Assembly: GCF_001653235.2 (NCBI RefSeq)
Contig: NC_035790.1
Coordinates: 62,001-126,000, forward strand
DNA: 64,000 nt
Source: Pochonia chlamydosporia 170
Taxonomy: Eukaryota > Ascomycota > Sordariomycetes > Hypocreales > Clavicipitaceae
Direction: 5' to 3'
This document shows, piece after piece, positions 21,400 through 31,956 of the stretch. The number at the start of each line of letters is the position of its first letter. The first letter of the stretch is position 1. A model generated the notes under the pieces. The model made no database searches, was not told the DNA's origin, and saw nothing but the letters and a program-made list of their open reading frames with translations. Position numbers and translations under genes: made by a program.

Positions 21400-23550
21400 C
21401 TTCCAGTGGACTCTACGACACTTCACAAAAGTGGAACATCATCAACATAACCATAGGTCTAGCTCAGATGCGGCCGCCCACCCTGTGCATCGGCGGCTAA
21501 CGAGTCCCGTGAAGGCGGCGGTTCGGTCCACTAGTCGACGGGTTGGCATCCGTGCACGAGATATTGGTGGAATCATCCGAGACCCATTCCCGGATTCAGT
21601 TTACACAGCAAGAGACATTTACAATGCAAGAGCCCGGCCTAACAGAGAGAACTTGGGCGGCTATAGTTCCACGGCGGCATTGATCAAGTTATTCGACGAT
21701 AAGGGGATCCCTTACATCGCGGAGTGGGCCAGCGATGAGCCGAGCCGTTTGGTGGGGTTGGTATGGACATTCCTTTACTGTCTCCAGATGTGGAAGCGAT
21801 TCTCCGAGGTTATTAGTTTTGACAACACATACAACACAAACCGCTTCAAGCTGCCCCTTTTCCAAGTTACAGGACAAACCTGCTTGGGAACTGTGTTTAA
21901 TGCTGCATTCGGCTTGATCGACAACGAGAGGCTTGAAGGGTTCCAGTTCCTTGCAAAGGGCATTACTACGCTCCTAAGGCGAAACGGTATCCGAGTGCCT
22001 GATGTTGTTATTACCGACTTTGACAATCAGATGAAGAAGGCCCTCGAGTTTGAGTTTCCGGTCGCCCAGCAGCAGCTGTGTATCCACCATATCAACTCCA
22101 ATGTGATGCTACAGTCCAAACGGAGGTGGGTGTATTCCGCTAAGGACAAGGGCACCGGGGAAGAAAGTAGCTCGGACGATCCCGATGCTACCCTGAACCA
22201 ACGCGATCAGCAGGCCGTACGTGCATCTGCAAGGCAAGAGGAGCCAGTCGCCCTAGACAACTTACATCAGCCCGTACCCCACGATTACAACGGAGTGCTC
22301 GTGCTGTGGAAGCTGGTGGTGTTTGCTGAGACAGAAGAGGACCATGAGAAGGCCTGGGAGTGCCTCTGCCGGCAGTTCGGTGACCAGAGAGCGATCCTCG
22401 CGTATCTGTATAGTACATATATGCCAGTAAGGGCGCAATGGGCCCGATGCTTCATTCGAAAGTACCGCAATTTCGGCATTCGAGTGACTTCTGGCACAGA
22501 GGCCAGCAACAACAACATAAAGAGCTATCTGTTGAACGGAATGAGCCATTTATACCGACTTGTTGAAGCAATTCAGGGTATGCTAGAAGACCAGGAGAGG
22601 GAGTTCCGCCAGGCCTGTGCCCAGGATGAAGTGTTGACGGCGCGAGAGCACGTGGGGCACGGCTCAGAATATCTGGGCGAGCTTCCTTACGTGGTGTCTA
22701 AGAAGGCACTCTCTTTGATCATCAGGAGCATCGCAAGGCACTGAAAGGCATCCCAAGCTCGTCCAAGCCTTGGCCGGATGATGTTGGAACTTGCGGCGAC
22801 GAGTGCAATGTTTCTTTTGAGCTCGGTGTGCCTTGCCACCACACAATCTATGCGAAGCTTACAACGGCGACGCCTCTGACGAAGTGGGATGTCCACCCGC
22901 GATGGCATCTGAGAGAGCCGGTAAGCCGAGACGTGTACCGCCGAATCTTGGACCCAAAGATCGCCACAAGTCTTCGCGGGCGACCAAAAAACACCCCTCA
23001 ACCTGTACCAGCACGCATGGCGGCAAAGGTTGATGATGAAACGCGCAATCGTCGTACTTTAGACATTCGGACCCCAAGCAGTCAGCCGAAGCGCCGCGGC
23101 CGACCAAGGGGAAGTCAAAATAAGACAACCTTGGCTCGCGTCGCAGGCGAGGGTGCCCAGACATCTAAAACCCAGTCGAACGAAAGAGGGCCAATGCCGC
23201 TCGGGTGTGGAAACACAACTGGTATACGGGCAAGTGGCCGGAGAACTCAACCAAGTGTGCGAAGACGAATGTCTCAGTGGGAGCTATCAGTTGGTGAGGC
23301 GATAGGATCTTGCGCCGAAGGCGGACTTGTAAAATCCCTGACACGTACACGGGCACCGCGAAGGTGCAGCAAGTGCCACACAGTTGGCCATGTCAAGTCC
23401 TCGAAGGTCTGCCCTTGGCAACGATCAGAACCACTCGCTGAATCAGAATTTGGCAACGGTCTGGAGATAAACGCCATCGTAGATAAGGTGCTGGACGAAA
23501 TACACACAGACGAAAGGCAAGAGGAAGGTTGCATAATAGTCATACCGTAA

Positions 23551-23861
23551 CGTAGCTGCCCAAATTTTAGCAACCTCTGATGAAATTGTTACTTCATTCT
23601 TGGCGATGTTTTAGGGTCGTGGACTGTATGTTCAACGTCGCAACGAAACACCCATGGCCCCATAGATAGAAGAGGCGCATTACTTCTTTAGAACAGCATA
23701 TGACCAAAGTAGGCAGGCTGGGCCCTCTGCGTGGTATGGCATCATGTTCAACTCTTTGTAGGCGCACCAGAGCTCATTTAATTGTGCATCATTGGCTTCA
23801 CTGTTAAGGCTGTTTGAAACTTTTGACCACACCGCCTTTGATGGGTCAACTTACGCTTTCA
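23551..23861. other. MULE-2 3' untranslated part
   Basis: 311 bp between the MULE-2 stop and its right terminal repeat. No other feature seen. Confidence 0.6.
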
Positions 23862-23943
23862 ACCAATGAGAGACCCCATTCTTGTGGCATCCCTAAGATG
23901 TTGGCGTCCGTATCAATTCGGGGTGGCGCCCCTATCAATTGCC
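23862..23943 (-). repeat. MULE-2 right terminal inverted repeat
   Basis: 82-bp perfect inverted partner of 17230-17311; the outer end is at 23943. Confidence 0.92.
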
Positions 23944-24054
23944 GTCCAGGCTCTTCTCTGGAGCTCAGCTTTATGCCCTCTATAAAGAAGCGGCGTTTTG
24001 TTTTCACGTAAACCCTATACCAAGTAGCCGGGATGGTGCTGACCTGCCTTGCAG

Positions 24055-26578
24055 CCTCAATCCGGACGTGCCTTCTTCGGCGAAACCACTCCTGACGGGC
24101 GTAAGACAATTGTTGAGATTACCAAAACTGGTTTAAAAACAGTCCTTCCTAGCGACTTCAGCGCAGAAAATAGCGTCTATGGATACGGCGGTGCAATTTT
24201 CGATGTGTTGCCTGATAACCGCATTATTTTCTCCAATCGAGACAACACCATCCTTCTGCTGAACCCGGACTCAGGAGCCGTTTCCCTATTAGTAGAAAGC
24301 ACAGTTCTGCACTACGGAAGCTTCTCTGCCAATGCATCATTGCCCTGGGTTCTCGCAATTGAAGAAGATCGCACGGACAGTACCTCGCAGGGAGCTCAGA
24401 ACTTCATTGCAGCTATCAACGTCGACACAGGCGAGGTTAAGAGGGTGGTGACAGGGGCAGATTTTTACTTCCAGCCGCGGTTCAGCGCAGATGGAACACG
24501 GCTCTCATGGACCCAATACAACCGCCCGGAGCTTCCATACACAGACGCGAAGCTGCACTGGGCAGACTGGTCCCAAGATGGCGCTGTCACAAACGTGCGC
24601 CTGATTACGGGAGAGAACCGCGAAAGTGTTGCAGAGCCTCGATGGGGCCCCGATGGGTCTCTCTTCTTTGCAAAGGAGATCGGCTCGTATCGCCAACTAT
24701 TCAGAATACCTTCTGGTAGCGGAGAGCAGTTTCCTATCAAGCTGGCCGGCTTGGAAAGCGCGGAGTTCTCATTTGCTAGCCACTCTGAACCGATGTAAGG
24801 GCTCTATGCTGCATTCCATACACCAATATCCTCCTTAGGCGATGGGACCGAAACTGACATCGAAGAAAACAGTAATACGTATGCTATCCTCACAAAAGAC
24901 CGCGTATTGGCCACGCCAATCATAAATGGGGTGAATCATGTGATATCGATTGATATAACTACGGGCGAGTGGCAGCTGGTTGCCAACCCAGAGACTATTT
25001 GCCAAGTCCTGCGTGATTCGGTGTGCAGGTACGACGATACATCTGCGCTCGTAATTGGCGCAGGCACGATCAATGGCAACACAGTCCATCGCATTGACGC
25101 AATCAGGCCAGAGCTGAGCAAGGTCATCCGGAAGTCAATGGATGAAACCTTGCCGACAAGTCTGTTTGCGGCGGGTAGTGATGTTGTACTTTTCGTACAA
25201 CACTGTTGTACGTACGTACGTACAAGAAGAAAAAGTACGTACGCGTACTGCGTACGTACGATATTCCAAATAGGGGAATTTGTGGGTCACATCGTACAAA
25301 TACGGAGCTGTACAAAAGCTCTGTTGGCTCAACGCACTCCTGATTTTGTACCAATTGAAGGTATCGCTAAAAAGATGGCGCCCACCAAAGCTAACCCTAA
25401 AAAAGCGCTGGGCGGATCTTGAGGAGAAGGACTGGCTAGAACTCGAAGATTCATATCTCGAGTTATTTGTGAATGCGCAGGGCAAGAAGGTCTGGATGGA
25501 CGGCGCGATGGCCTCAACCAATGAGGATTTTGAGTGGGAGGTGTATTACAGTCGACGGGTGATATATTGGGTGTTGACACTGAGGTGGAATCTGAGGTTT
25601 GAGGCTCAAAAATGGTGCAAGGGCAGGGCTCACTATTGCCCAAAAAGGAAGGGGAAATTTGTATGTATGTACTGTACTGTACAACCCCATTGTACGTACG
25701 GTACTAGGGCTAAAATACAGTACTGTACGTACACGTACTGTACAAGGCCACATCACTAGTTTGCGCGGCCAGAGTCAATACACATCCGCTCCAAGGACTT
25801 GCCGGCTCGGGACATTCATGGTTTCATATGGATGCCTCATAACCCGACTTACAAGGCTCCAGAAAGCGAACTGCCCCCGCTCATTATCCAGACACACGGC
25901 GGACCAACGAGCCATGCGGGCTGCGGCCTCATGCTACCAATACAATACTTCACCTCAAGAGGCTATGCGTACGTGGAACTGAACTACACAGGATCAACAG
26001 GGTACGGTAGAGAATACAGGCAGGCTCTGTTTGGCAATTGGGGGGTTTTAGACAGAGACGATGTCGTCGAGTTGGCTGACCACCTAGTCGCCTCTGGACG
26101 AGTGCGAATCGGAGCAGTCGGTGTGACCGGTGCAAGCGCAGGAGGCTACATCACGCTGCAAGTGCTTTCGAAGTACTCGGAGAAATTTGCTGGCGGTGTT
26201 TGCCTTTGTGGAGTAAGTGACTTGGAGACGCTTGATAAGGACACTCACAAAATTGAGTCGGACTCTGTGCCTGCTTTGGTTTTGCACAATCCCGCCGCGG
26301 TCGGGACGGAGAAGCTTCAGACCTACCGTGAGCGCAGCGCCCTATACAACGCCAAAGGAATAATATCACCACTGCTGCTAATACATGGTCAAGACGATAC
26401 CTCTGTCCCTATCGAACAGGCACGCAAGATTTATCAAGCAATGGCAAAACACATGGCGGACGTGAAGCTGATAGAGGTCCCAGAAGAGGGACACATGTTG
26501 TCAAGGCCAGCTACAGTACGACTACTGATCGCAGAGGAAGAAAAGTGGTGGAGAAAAACTCTACTAAGACTTAGCTAA
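24055..26578 (+). pseudogene. S9 (prolyl-oligopeptidase-type) peptidase, split by a hAT-1 MITE
   Basis: Dipeptidyl/acylaminoacyl-peptidase-like serine peptidase. The beta-propeller part starts at PQSGRAFFGETTPDG (24055), after what looks like an intron end (TGCTGACCTGCCTTGCAG). YGYGG and DNRIIFSNRD are typical propeller motifs. The catalytic alpha/beta-hydrolase part is at the 3' end: nucleophile GASAGG near 26130, Asp in HGQDDTSVP, His in EEGHMLSR. Lesions: TAA at 24796-24798 with the same frame open on both sides (CAA to TAA would fit RIP), and the 583-bp MITE at 25176-25758 between TSLFA and RPESIHI. Reading the TAA as part of a 43-nt intron would break the frame. The 5' end is unclear and may have been removed by MULE-2. 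Probably non-functional. Confidence 0.85.
25176..25758 (+). mobile_element. hAT-1 deletion derivative (MITE), copy 3, in the S9 gene
   Basis: 583 bp, the same sequence as 4179-4761 in opposite orientation. Right flank GTTTGCGC; left flank GTTTGCGG followed by CGGG before the terminus. This is a 7/8 target duplication with four extra bases on the same element end as in copies 1 and 2. The internal join reads NPKK|ALGGS, from microhomology-like AAAAGC. Confidence 0.93.
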
Positions 26579-27189
26579 TACATATATTATTCAAAGTTGC
26601 GCATCTGTCTTCTGTCAGCGAGAGCTTTTGTCGATGTGAGGCTGGAAAGCTGGAGGGCGGGTCAAGTAAGGCGAAATTAGACAGAGTCGCTAAGACCGAC
26701 ATATTCATTTATTATGGTGCTCTGACCAAGGCCGCTTTGTGCCGGACCACTCTTGATGTGCTTGCTGTCCAGGCCGGCAAGCAATCTCTCTGAGCTAGTG
26801 GGCACAGCTTAGTGCATAGCTCCCAGCTTAATAGATGTGTCTGTCCATCCAATTCGTCTCCCTGCGACTTCTGTGACGTCCGGCCATTGGCCGCAAAATC
26901 AATAGCAGCAGTTACAGCCTCAGGCAAAGAGTATTTTCATTGACGTCCCGGTATTGACATTGGAATCTTGAATGTTCCACTCCGACTAAGTGTTACGTAA
27001 AAGTCAGCCGCAGTGCTTCACCAACCGCATGAGAGGGTGCTATTGACCGGGCGCCTTTCCCTCACTCACGGCATGGTATAAGAGAACACAGGTCGCTAAG
27101 TTCTGAGCCGAGGAGCTTTAAACACGTTGGCGGGAAACTCGGCAAGCATCTGACGAAAGCATTGTGTCAGCTATCACGACTTCAAGATG
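26579..27189. other. Intergenic, no gene seen
   Basis: Spacer after the S9 gene with no recognisable feature. Confidence 0.55.
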
Positions 27190-27445
27190 GGGCAAGTCAT
27201 TGCTTTTTACAATGCCGCGACGCCGCATTGCATCATCAACGACTCCTGGTCTTGAGATCGTATCAGACATGGTTACTTGTTGCAGCTTTGCCGCTTCCGC
27301 GAAGCTGCTCACAAGACAAATACCTGCATTCGCTCCCTTCTTTCATTTGTTCTTCAGATAATTCTCGGTCAATAGAATTGGCGCCTTCGGCGCCATTATA
27401 CTCGATCTTTGTGGACCCCACAATAGTCTGACGCATTGTTTAAGG
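27190..27445 (+). repeat. Relic related to the hAT-3 5' region
   Basis: Aligns by eye with 32300-32545, the leader between the hAT-3 left end and its start codon. Shared blocks include CATTG...CGACTCCT.GTCTT, TCAGACATGGTT.CTTGTT, and TTTCATTTGTTCTTCAG. Roughly three quarters of positions seem to match. No transposase follows it, so it is a fragment of a related hAT element. Confidence 0.6.
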
Positions 27446-28397
27446 CGGTCAAGCATGCCTAGCCAGCAAGTAGTCCTGGTCACCATGCCTGTCAGAATGG
27501 CGTAACGCCATCTACAAGCACGTCTGGGTTGCTGCAGCTGCCGAGCCTTACGTGCCCAACTAGGAAGGTTAAGACCCGAACAATGACTCCCTTGTCCCAA
27601 GAACCTATCGGATTCCTCTCCATTACACCGTTTGCGCATTGTGGTCGTGCGACCCTAAGTCTGAAGGCGTTTGTTAAGTTCGATCGAAAACAAAGTCCAA
27701 AAGACTACCTAGACGCACATTGTTGTTATCAGCATTGCTTTTTCCTTTTTTCAATGTAGAGTCGTCAAACACGACGAATTAGATCGATACTGGTTTCGCT
27801 TACGAGTTCCCTTTTTCGCCATGCTCATGATCCGGCTCTACTACGACATCAAGCTCTCATTTTCATACCACTATTTCTCTGAACATCAGCATTTATAGAT
27901 CTTTAGGCAGTTATGCCGCTGCTAATACTCGCCTATAGCTGCTAACATCTACCGACAACTATGAATATCTTTTGACTGTCAAATATATTGGAGATCGCCA
28001 CTATATTGTGACGATGCTTCCTTGATTATGTTGCAAAACTTTAGATCTGTTGATACCTTGTAGCCTTGTGGCCCTTGGGGGTTCTTATCCGTTCACACAA
28101 CTGGTTCTTTCTCTCAGCCCGTATAATGCGTGAGAGTGCTCATAGCTCCGCTTGAATGAGTGTGGGTACGACGACTTCGGCATTTTCACGTGTTCTGCGG
28201 AAGTAATGACAACACAATGGTTTGTTCAATCTATGTGCACATGGACTGGAAGAGGCAACGATTTTTGTCACAGTTTTCTCATACCCTGTACGGAGGATCG
28301 TTGTTAGGCTGTCCGGAAATCTCAACTCTCCCCTGTAAAAATTTGTCAGATTCTCAACCACCACAAGATCATAGATATCAGAAACTTGAAAGGCTGG
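27446..28397. other. Intergenic, no gene seen
   Basis: AT-rich spacer with short meaningless frames only. Confidence 0.55.
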
Positions 28398-28425
28398 CCA
28401 ACCACCTGAATTGTCAGGTGGTTGG
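28398..28425. repeat. Perfect hairpin, 12-bp stem and 4-nt loop
   Basis: CCAACCACCTGA, loop ATTG, TCAGGTGGTTGG. No coding frame uses it. A CCCCAACCACCTGA stretch recurs near 39925, so it may be a fragment of a repeat. Confidence 0.75.
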
Positions 28426-28534
28426 GGTACCTACTCCAGTGAAGATAAAAGACCTCAATCCCTCTGACTAAATGAGGGGGGACAGACAAGGAGAACAATG
28501 AAAAAGTACTTTGAAGATAAAACCCTCTACGTGA

Positions 28535-28659
28535 TATGTGCCACCGTATTTCTGACAATAGCTTAAGTCAGAGCTTTCCTTAGGAATCTCTTTTTCTCCT
28601 TGTAGACAATCGCTTTATCCAAGTCGCACACGACCTTGTTCGTGCACTTGTCCCGTCAC
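28535..28659 (+). repeat. LTR fragment, same family as 38928-39092
   Basis: The right half matches the solo LTR: CTCTTTTTCTCCTTGT, ATCGCTT.ATCCAAGTCGCAC, GACCTTGTTCGTGCACT, ending CCCGTCACA. The left part is shortened and diverged, and there is no target duplication. Confidence 0.65.
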
Positions 28660-28944
28660 ACTGCGTTCCAATACAACGCAGTTTTCAGAGCAGATAGCTG
28701 TTGGCACGACGAACGGCAGCGTGACTACGCGACTTATCACCGATCGGCCGTACGTCTTTCTTAGAAGTTCCACCTTTGGTTCCATAGATTACTCATTGCT
28801 TGCATGCATGACTGTATGTAATACGCTGCTGTTAGCCTGAAGTCTCCAGGCATTTTCACCAGAATCCCTTCTCTCCTCGTACTCACCGACATTTTGCACA
28901 AGTCGCCTTTCGATCTTGTTCAGCCTGTTTTTGTACGGTTAAAA

Positions 28945-29060
28945 AGCATGCAAACAAATAAATGGGATTCAAATTGATTCAAATTTAGTTCGCCTTTAGC
29001 TTATTTGAAACAAATCAAATCCCAAGGTTCAATGTATTGGATATTTGATTATTTGAATAC
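28945..29060. repeat. Fragment of the CAAACAAATAAAT terminal repeat family
   Basis: Contains GCAAACAAATAAAT followed by ATTCAAATT/ATTTGATT units, as at both ends of the MITE 30037-30782. The partner end was not found; degenerate copy. Confidence 0.55.
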
Positions 29061-29169
29061 GTCCTAGCGTAAGGGCATAGCAAGGTGCCCACCCAAAACC
29101 ACAAATCCATCTTGTTGCAAGGGTTATACAGAAAGAAAAACCACAACACAAGTAATCTATCAATTTTCT

Positions 29170-29350
29170 TCGCTATCCTCTTGACCAAAGGAGTAAACTC
29201 AGAAGTGCGCGCGTTATGACCGGTGTTGCCGCATACTTCACATCGGAGGCTCTTCGTCTCAACTATTGCCTTCCAACCTCTAGTCTAGTGATCTTTTTGC
29301 TTTTATTGCTCATTAATGTCCTTTAGATCTTGAAGAGCTCGTCATGTTGC
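29170..29350 (-). pseudogene. Transposase C-terminal relic with zinc knuckle
   Basis: Minus strand reads ALQDLKDINEQ, TAA, KQKDH, TAG, TRGWKAIVETKSL and then CEVCGNTGHNARTS. This is the C-x2-C-x4-H knuckle common at the C-terminus of fungal pogo/Tc1 transposases, with the last Cys replaced by Ser. Two in-frame stops show it is dead. No catalytic core remains nearby. Confidence 0.6.
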
Positions 29351-29746
29351 AATCGGCCGGACGCCTCCGTCGGGCTTCGCTAGGCCGATAAGCCTACAAA
29401 CCCAGTCCATGAAGTAGAGTTGGATTGCTAACCCTGAAAAACATGGGGAGTCCTCTGACACTGCTGGTATCGTAAAAACACCGACTGCGAGGTTAGTTAG
29501 AAACATCTCCTACACAGGTCCCAGCCTCGTGGATAGCGCGATTTCTGTTCATTCCGAGACAACCACTCGAGAGGACTACAATCAATGCGGAAGGGTGACA
29601 ATTCAATAAAGGTTCTAAATTCATCGTTCTCCGATACATCCGCTGTAGGAACGTCCATGTTTTTCATAAGTACATCTAGCTCAGAGCCACGTTTCCTGCA
29701 AGGCCCCGCTGGTGTTGGCATCGCTACACCGCCCACTTCCCCAGCA

Positions 29747-31142
29747 TCAAGAACCAGTGATCTTCATTGCAGAACTGAATGATTGCCACCAGCCTGTGTA
29801 CGATGCGCCTGGAGCTGACCTGTCACTCTCATTCCTCATATTTCTGGTCGCCAGTAGACTCGGCCCGGAACTCCCAGGGTCAAACTCTGTTAAAGGGAGA
29901 AACCCAAATCTTGCTTCGAGCTCACCAAAATGAATCATATTAGACAGTTGGCTTGGGCCTTGAATGAACGGTGAGCTCTCAGTTCCGAGCAAATTGTCCG
30001 TCAATAACCCATCTGCTGTGAGAGAAGGATCTAAGACAGACTTGCAAACAAATAAATCAAATCAAATTGACACTTGGATCTGATTTGATTCAAGTTCCCG
30101 AGCCACGGATTTGATTTAATTTGATTTGACTTCATCCCAATTTGATTTATTTGACTCATTTGACTCCATTTGGATATCTCCGTGGTCCCACTTTTCTCTC
30201 TTCAAGAGGCCAATAATATCAGTTTTCAGCAAGCCCTGATGGCCTCAACCATCCGTCTCTGTAGGACTGTAGGTACGCTTGGAAAACATCGCCAGCGCAG
30301 AAGAGAGATTAAACCGCCGTCTGTGACAGGCGCGGAAACTGGCGCATTCGAAGTGACCATGGGCGTAGTCGTTGTCGGGCAAGCCCGGAAGGGCGCCAGT
30401 CGGTATTCGCAGTAAAGATCCATGACAGGTTAAACCTGCCAATGTCAAGATCTGTATTCGATTTGCCTGCTACTAGGTAAAAGCGCTCCAGAATCTACAT
30501 TATGGACTCTGTGGCGTCAATTGCGCTGCGCCCACCAACATTCTCAGGTAACGCGTGGCAGAAAAAGCAACGTTAGTGGGAGAACCCCTGGAATTTCGCG
30601 CTGTAACGAGGAATACTAGCCTACCCTAGGGCGTTAGTCAAATAGTCAAATATCCAAATAAATCGAGCCTTCAGATTTGATTTGATTCAAGTAATTGAAA
30701 GCGGGATCTGATTTGAATATATTTGGATTTATTTGATTTGATTTGAATAAATTTGAATGCCATTTATTTGTTTGCAAGTCTGATCTAAGAAGCTATTATC
30801 TGGGCTGCTCTGAACTAGAGGATCTGTCCAACTGTGTTGCTGTTGGTGTTGTTCTTGCTCTTCAGCATACAAAGGCTGCATGCATTTGCGCCCGGTTTCG
30901 GTTTTCAGATGGCGAGCAAAAGCGTCAACATGCGGAAACCGGCGACCGCAACCCCAGCGACTTCCAGACTTAAGGCGACCGGAACATCTGATTTCACATT
31001 GCTCTGCGGATGCTTTCTCATGCTGATCGTGTAGCCGACCAACAAAATTGCCACTCATCTTGCAATTGACAGATTGAGCGGCGGCGTGAGTCCTTTGACG
31101 TAGATATTGGTTTTCTCTTCTGACGAGCCTCTTGTGGCTCCG
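29747..31142 (-). pseudogene. C2H2 zinc-finger transcription-factor-like gene, split by a MITE
   Basis: Read on the minus strand from 31142: an open frame containing QRTHAAAQSVNCKMSG (a first finger whose second Cys reads Ser) and then CSGRLKSGSRWGCGRRFPH...HLKTETGRKC. The latter resembles the distal fingers of fungal CRZ1-type C2H2 factors (typical text WGCGRRF..ADAL.RHF). At 30783 the MITE 30037-30782 interrupts. Beyond it the same frame continues exactly (SSPDNSFLD|PSLTADG...) to a stop at 29747. Upstream the frame meets the LTR 31143-31294. There is no start codon before the fingers, so the gene is also truncated at its 5' side. A frame at 29497-29736 could be a further piece. Family assignment is moderately sure; loss of function is likely. 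Confidence 0.65.
30037..30782. mobile_element. Non-autonomous element, 746 bp, with 8-bp TSD ATCTAAGA
   Basis: Terminal inverted repeats CAGACTTGCAAACAAATAAAT at both ends. Exact target duplication ATCTAAGA at 30029-30036 and 30783-30790. Many ATTTGATTTGA subterminal units. No coding capacity. The 8-bp duplication and CAG terminus point to the hAT superfamily; no matching transposase is in the window. Confidence 0.9.
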
Positions 31143-31294
31143 TGTGACGGGACAAGTGCACGAACAAGGTCGAGTGCGACTTGGATAGATTGATTGTCTA
31201 CAAGGAGAAAAGAGACTCCCCAGGAAAAGCCCTGGCTTAAGCTATTTACATAAAATAAAGGGGTTGATTAAAGTCACGTGATCGTTCCCTCACA
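31143..31294 (-). repeat. Solo LTR, 152 bp
   Basis: On the minus strand it starts TGTGAGGGAACGATCACGTG and ends TTGTCCCGTCACA. Internal blocks GTAAATAGCTTAAGCCAG and CTCCTTGTAGACAATC match 38928-39092 and 28535-28659. TG...CA ends are intact but no 5-bp duplication is visible. No retrotransposon coding region is in the window. Confidence 0.8.
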
Positions 31295-31457
31295 TAAGGG
31301 CCCTTTACTCCATCGTTTCCGATTCTTCCACCTCCTGCTTGCTTCAGTTGCCCGGAGTTTCCTCCCCTTCGCACCTAGCGTCATTGGTCGGGGCGGCTTC
31401 GTTGTATTGTCCAGGGGGTGGGTCTTTTGGTGATGGTCGCAGGAGGTTGATATGAAT

Positions 31458-31950
31458 GTCGAGGACAGTGATCTGTCAAAGAGGCGGTATCGTCCGTGTT
31501 GCTGTCTGATGACTGGTTGGTTAATTGGTTGATTGGTGTTGGCATAATAGTCGGGTTCGTGCCTGTAGGCGGTTGGTTGGTTGGCGTCGGGATCTAGGTG
31601 TCACGTCGAGGATGGTGGTTTACCAGAGGCAGTATCGCCTGTGTTGATGCCGGAAGGCCGATTCGTTATTAATTGATGATTGCGTTAATAGTCAGGTTGG
31701 TGCCGGACGGCTGTTGGTTGATTAGTGTCGAAATGAACAGTCACGTCGAGGACAGTGATCTATCAAAGAGGCATTAATCGCGCGAATTGGTGCCGAACGA
31801 CTGATTCGTTAATTGGTGTTGCATTAATAGTCAGGTTGGTGCCGGAAGGCGGTTGGTTGATTCGTTAACTGTTGGTTGATTTGTGGAGATTAATAGTCAC
31901 GTCGAGGACCGTGATCTATCAAAAAAACGGGGGTAATCGCTTGGGTTGGT
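31458..31950. repeat. Minisatellite, about 3.3 imperfect units of 140-156 bp
   Basis: GTCGAGGAC.GTGATCT.TCAAAGAGG recurs at 31458, 31605, 31745 and 31901, with intervening GGTTGGTGCCGGAAGGC and GTTAATAGTCAGG blocks. Spacings are 147, 140 and 156 bp. GTTGGTTGATT-type short repeats are inside each unit. hAT-3 starts within or right after the last partial unit. Confidence 0.8.
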
Positions 31951-31956
31951 GCCATA

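Larger units (their letters stand above)
17580..23550 (+). pseudogene. MULE-2 transposase, interrupted
   Basis: MULE transposase with the FAR1/WRKY-GCM1-like finger at its N-terminus (VFQCDRYG...CLWKI...HHQHNH). The MULE core is at 21.6-22.7 kb (ISFDNTYNTNRF, VITDFDNQMKKAL, CIHHI), the SWIM finger at ELGVPCHH, then AT-hook-like GRPK and GRPRG, the knuckle CSKCHTVGHVKSSKVC, and the tail EEGCIIVIP. Three lesions: TGA at 17760-17762 in an otherwise continuous frame (CGA to TGA would fit RIP), the hAT-2 insertion at 18499-21399, and a frameshift at about 22715-22741 (HQEHRKALKG continues in another frame). Removing hAT-2 with one target-site copy restores the finger frame exactly (ENDFQ|WTLRHF). 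The gene is dead as written. Confidence 0.85.
17230..23943 (+). mobile_element. MULE-2, complete but decayed element with nested hAT-2
   Basis: Mutator-like element bounded by perfect 82-bp terminal inverted repeats at 17230-17311 and 23862-23943, each starting GGCAATTGATAGGGG at the outer end. The inside holds an LTR-like promoter, a MULE transposase gene and the 2901-bp hAT-2 insertion; without hAT-2 and one copy of its target site the element is about 3.8 kb. I could not find a convincing direct target duplication; the flanks CTGGAAAA and GTCCAGGC do not match. The right end lies about 110 bp before the recognisable S9 peptidase coding region, so the insertion may have damaged that gene's 5' end. 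Confidence 0.88.

Noticed and set aside
17221..23955. Direct target duplication around MULE-2
   Set aside because: The only shared flank is CAATTG, which is its own reverse complement and part of the terminal repeat, so it cannot serve as evidence.
24796..24838. Intron GTAAGG...CTTAG in the S9 gene to remove the TAA
   Set aside because: Splicing there shifts the following exon out of the frame that encodes the conserved propeller sequence, whereas leaving it in keeps one frame on both sides. A nonsense mutation is simpler.
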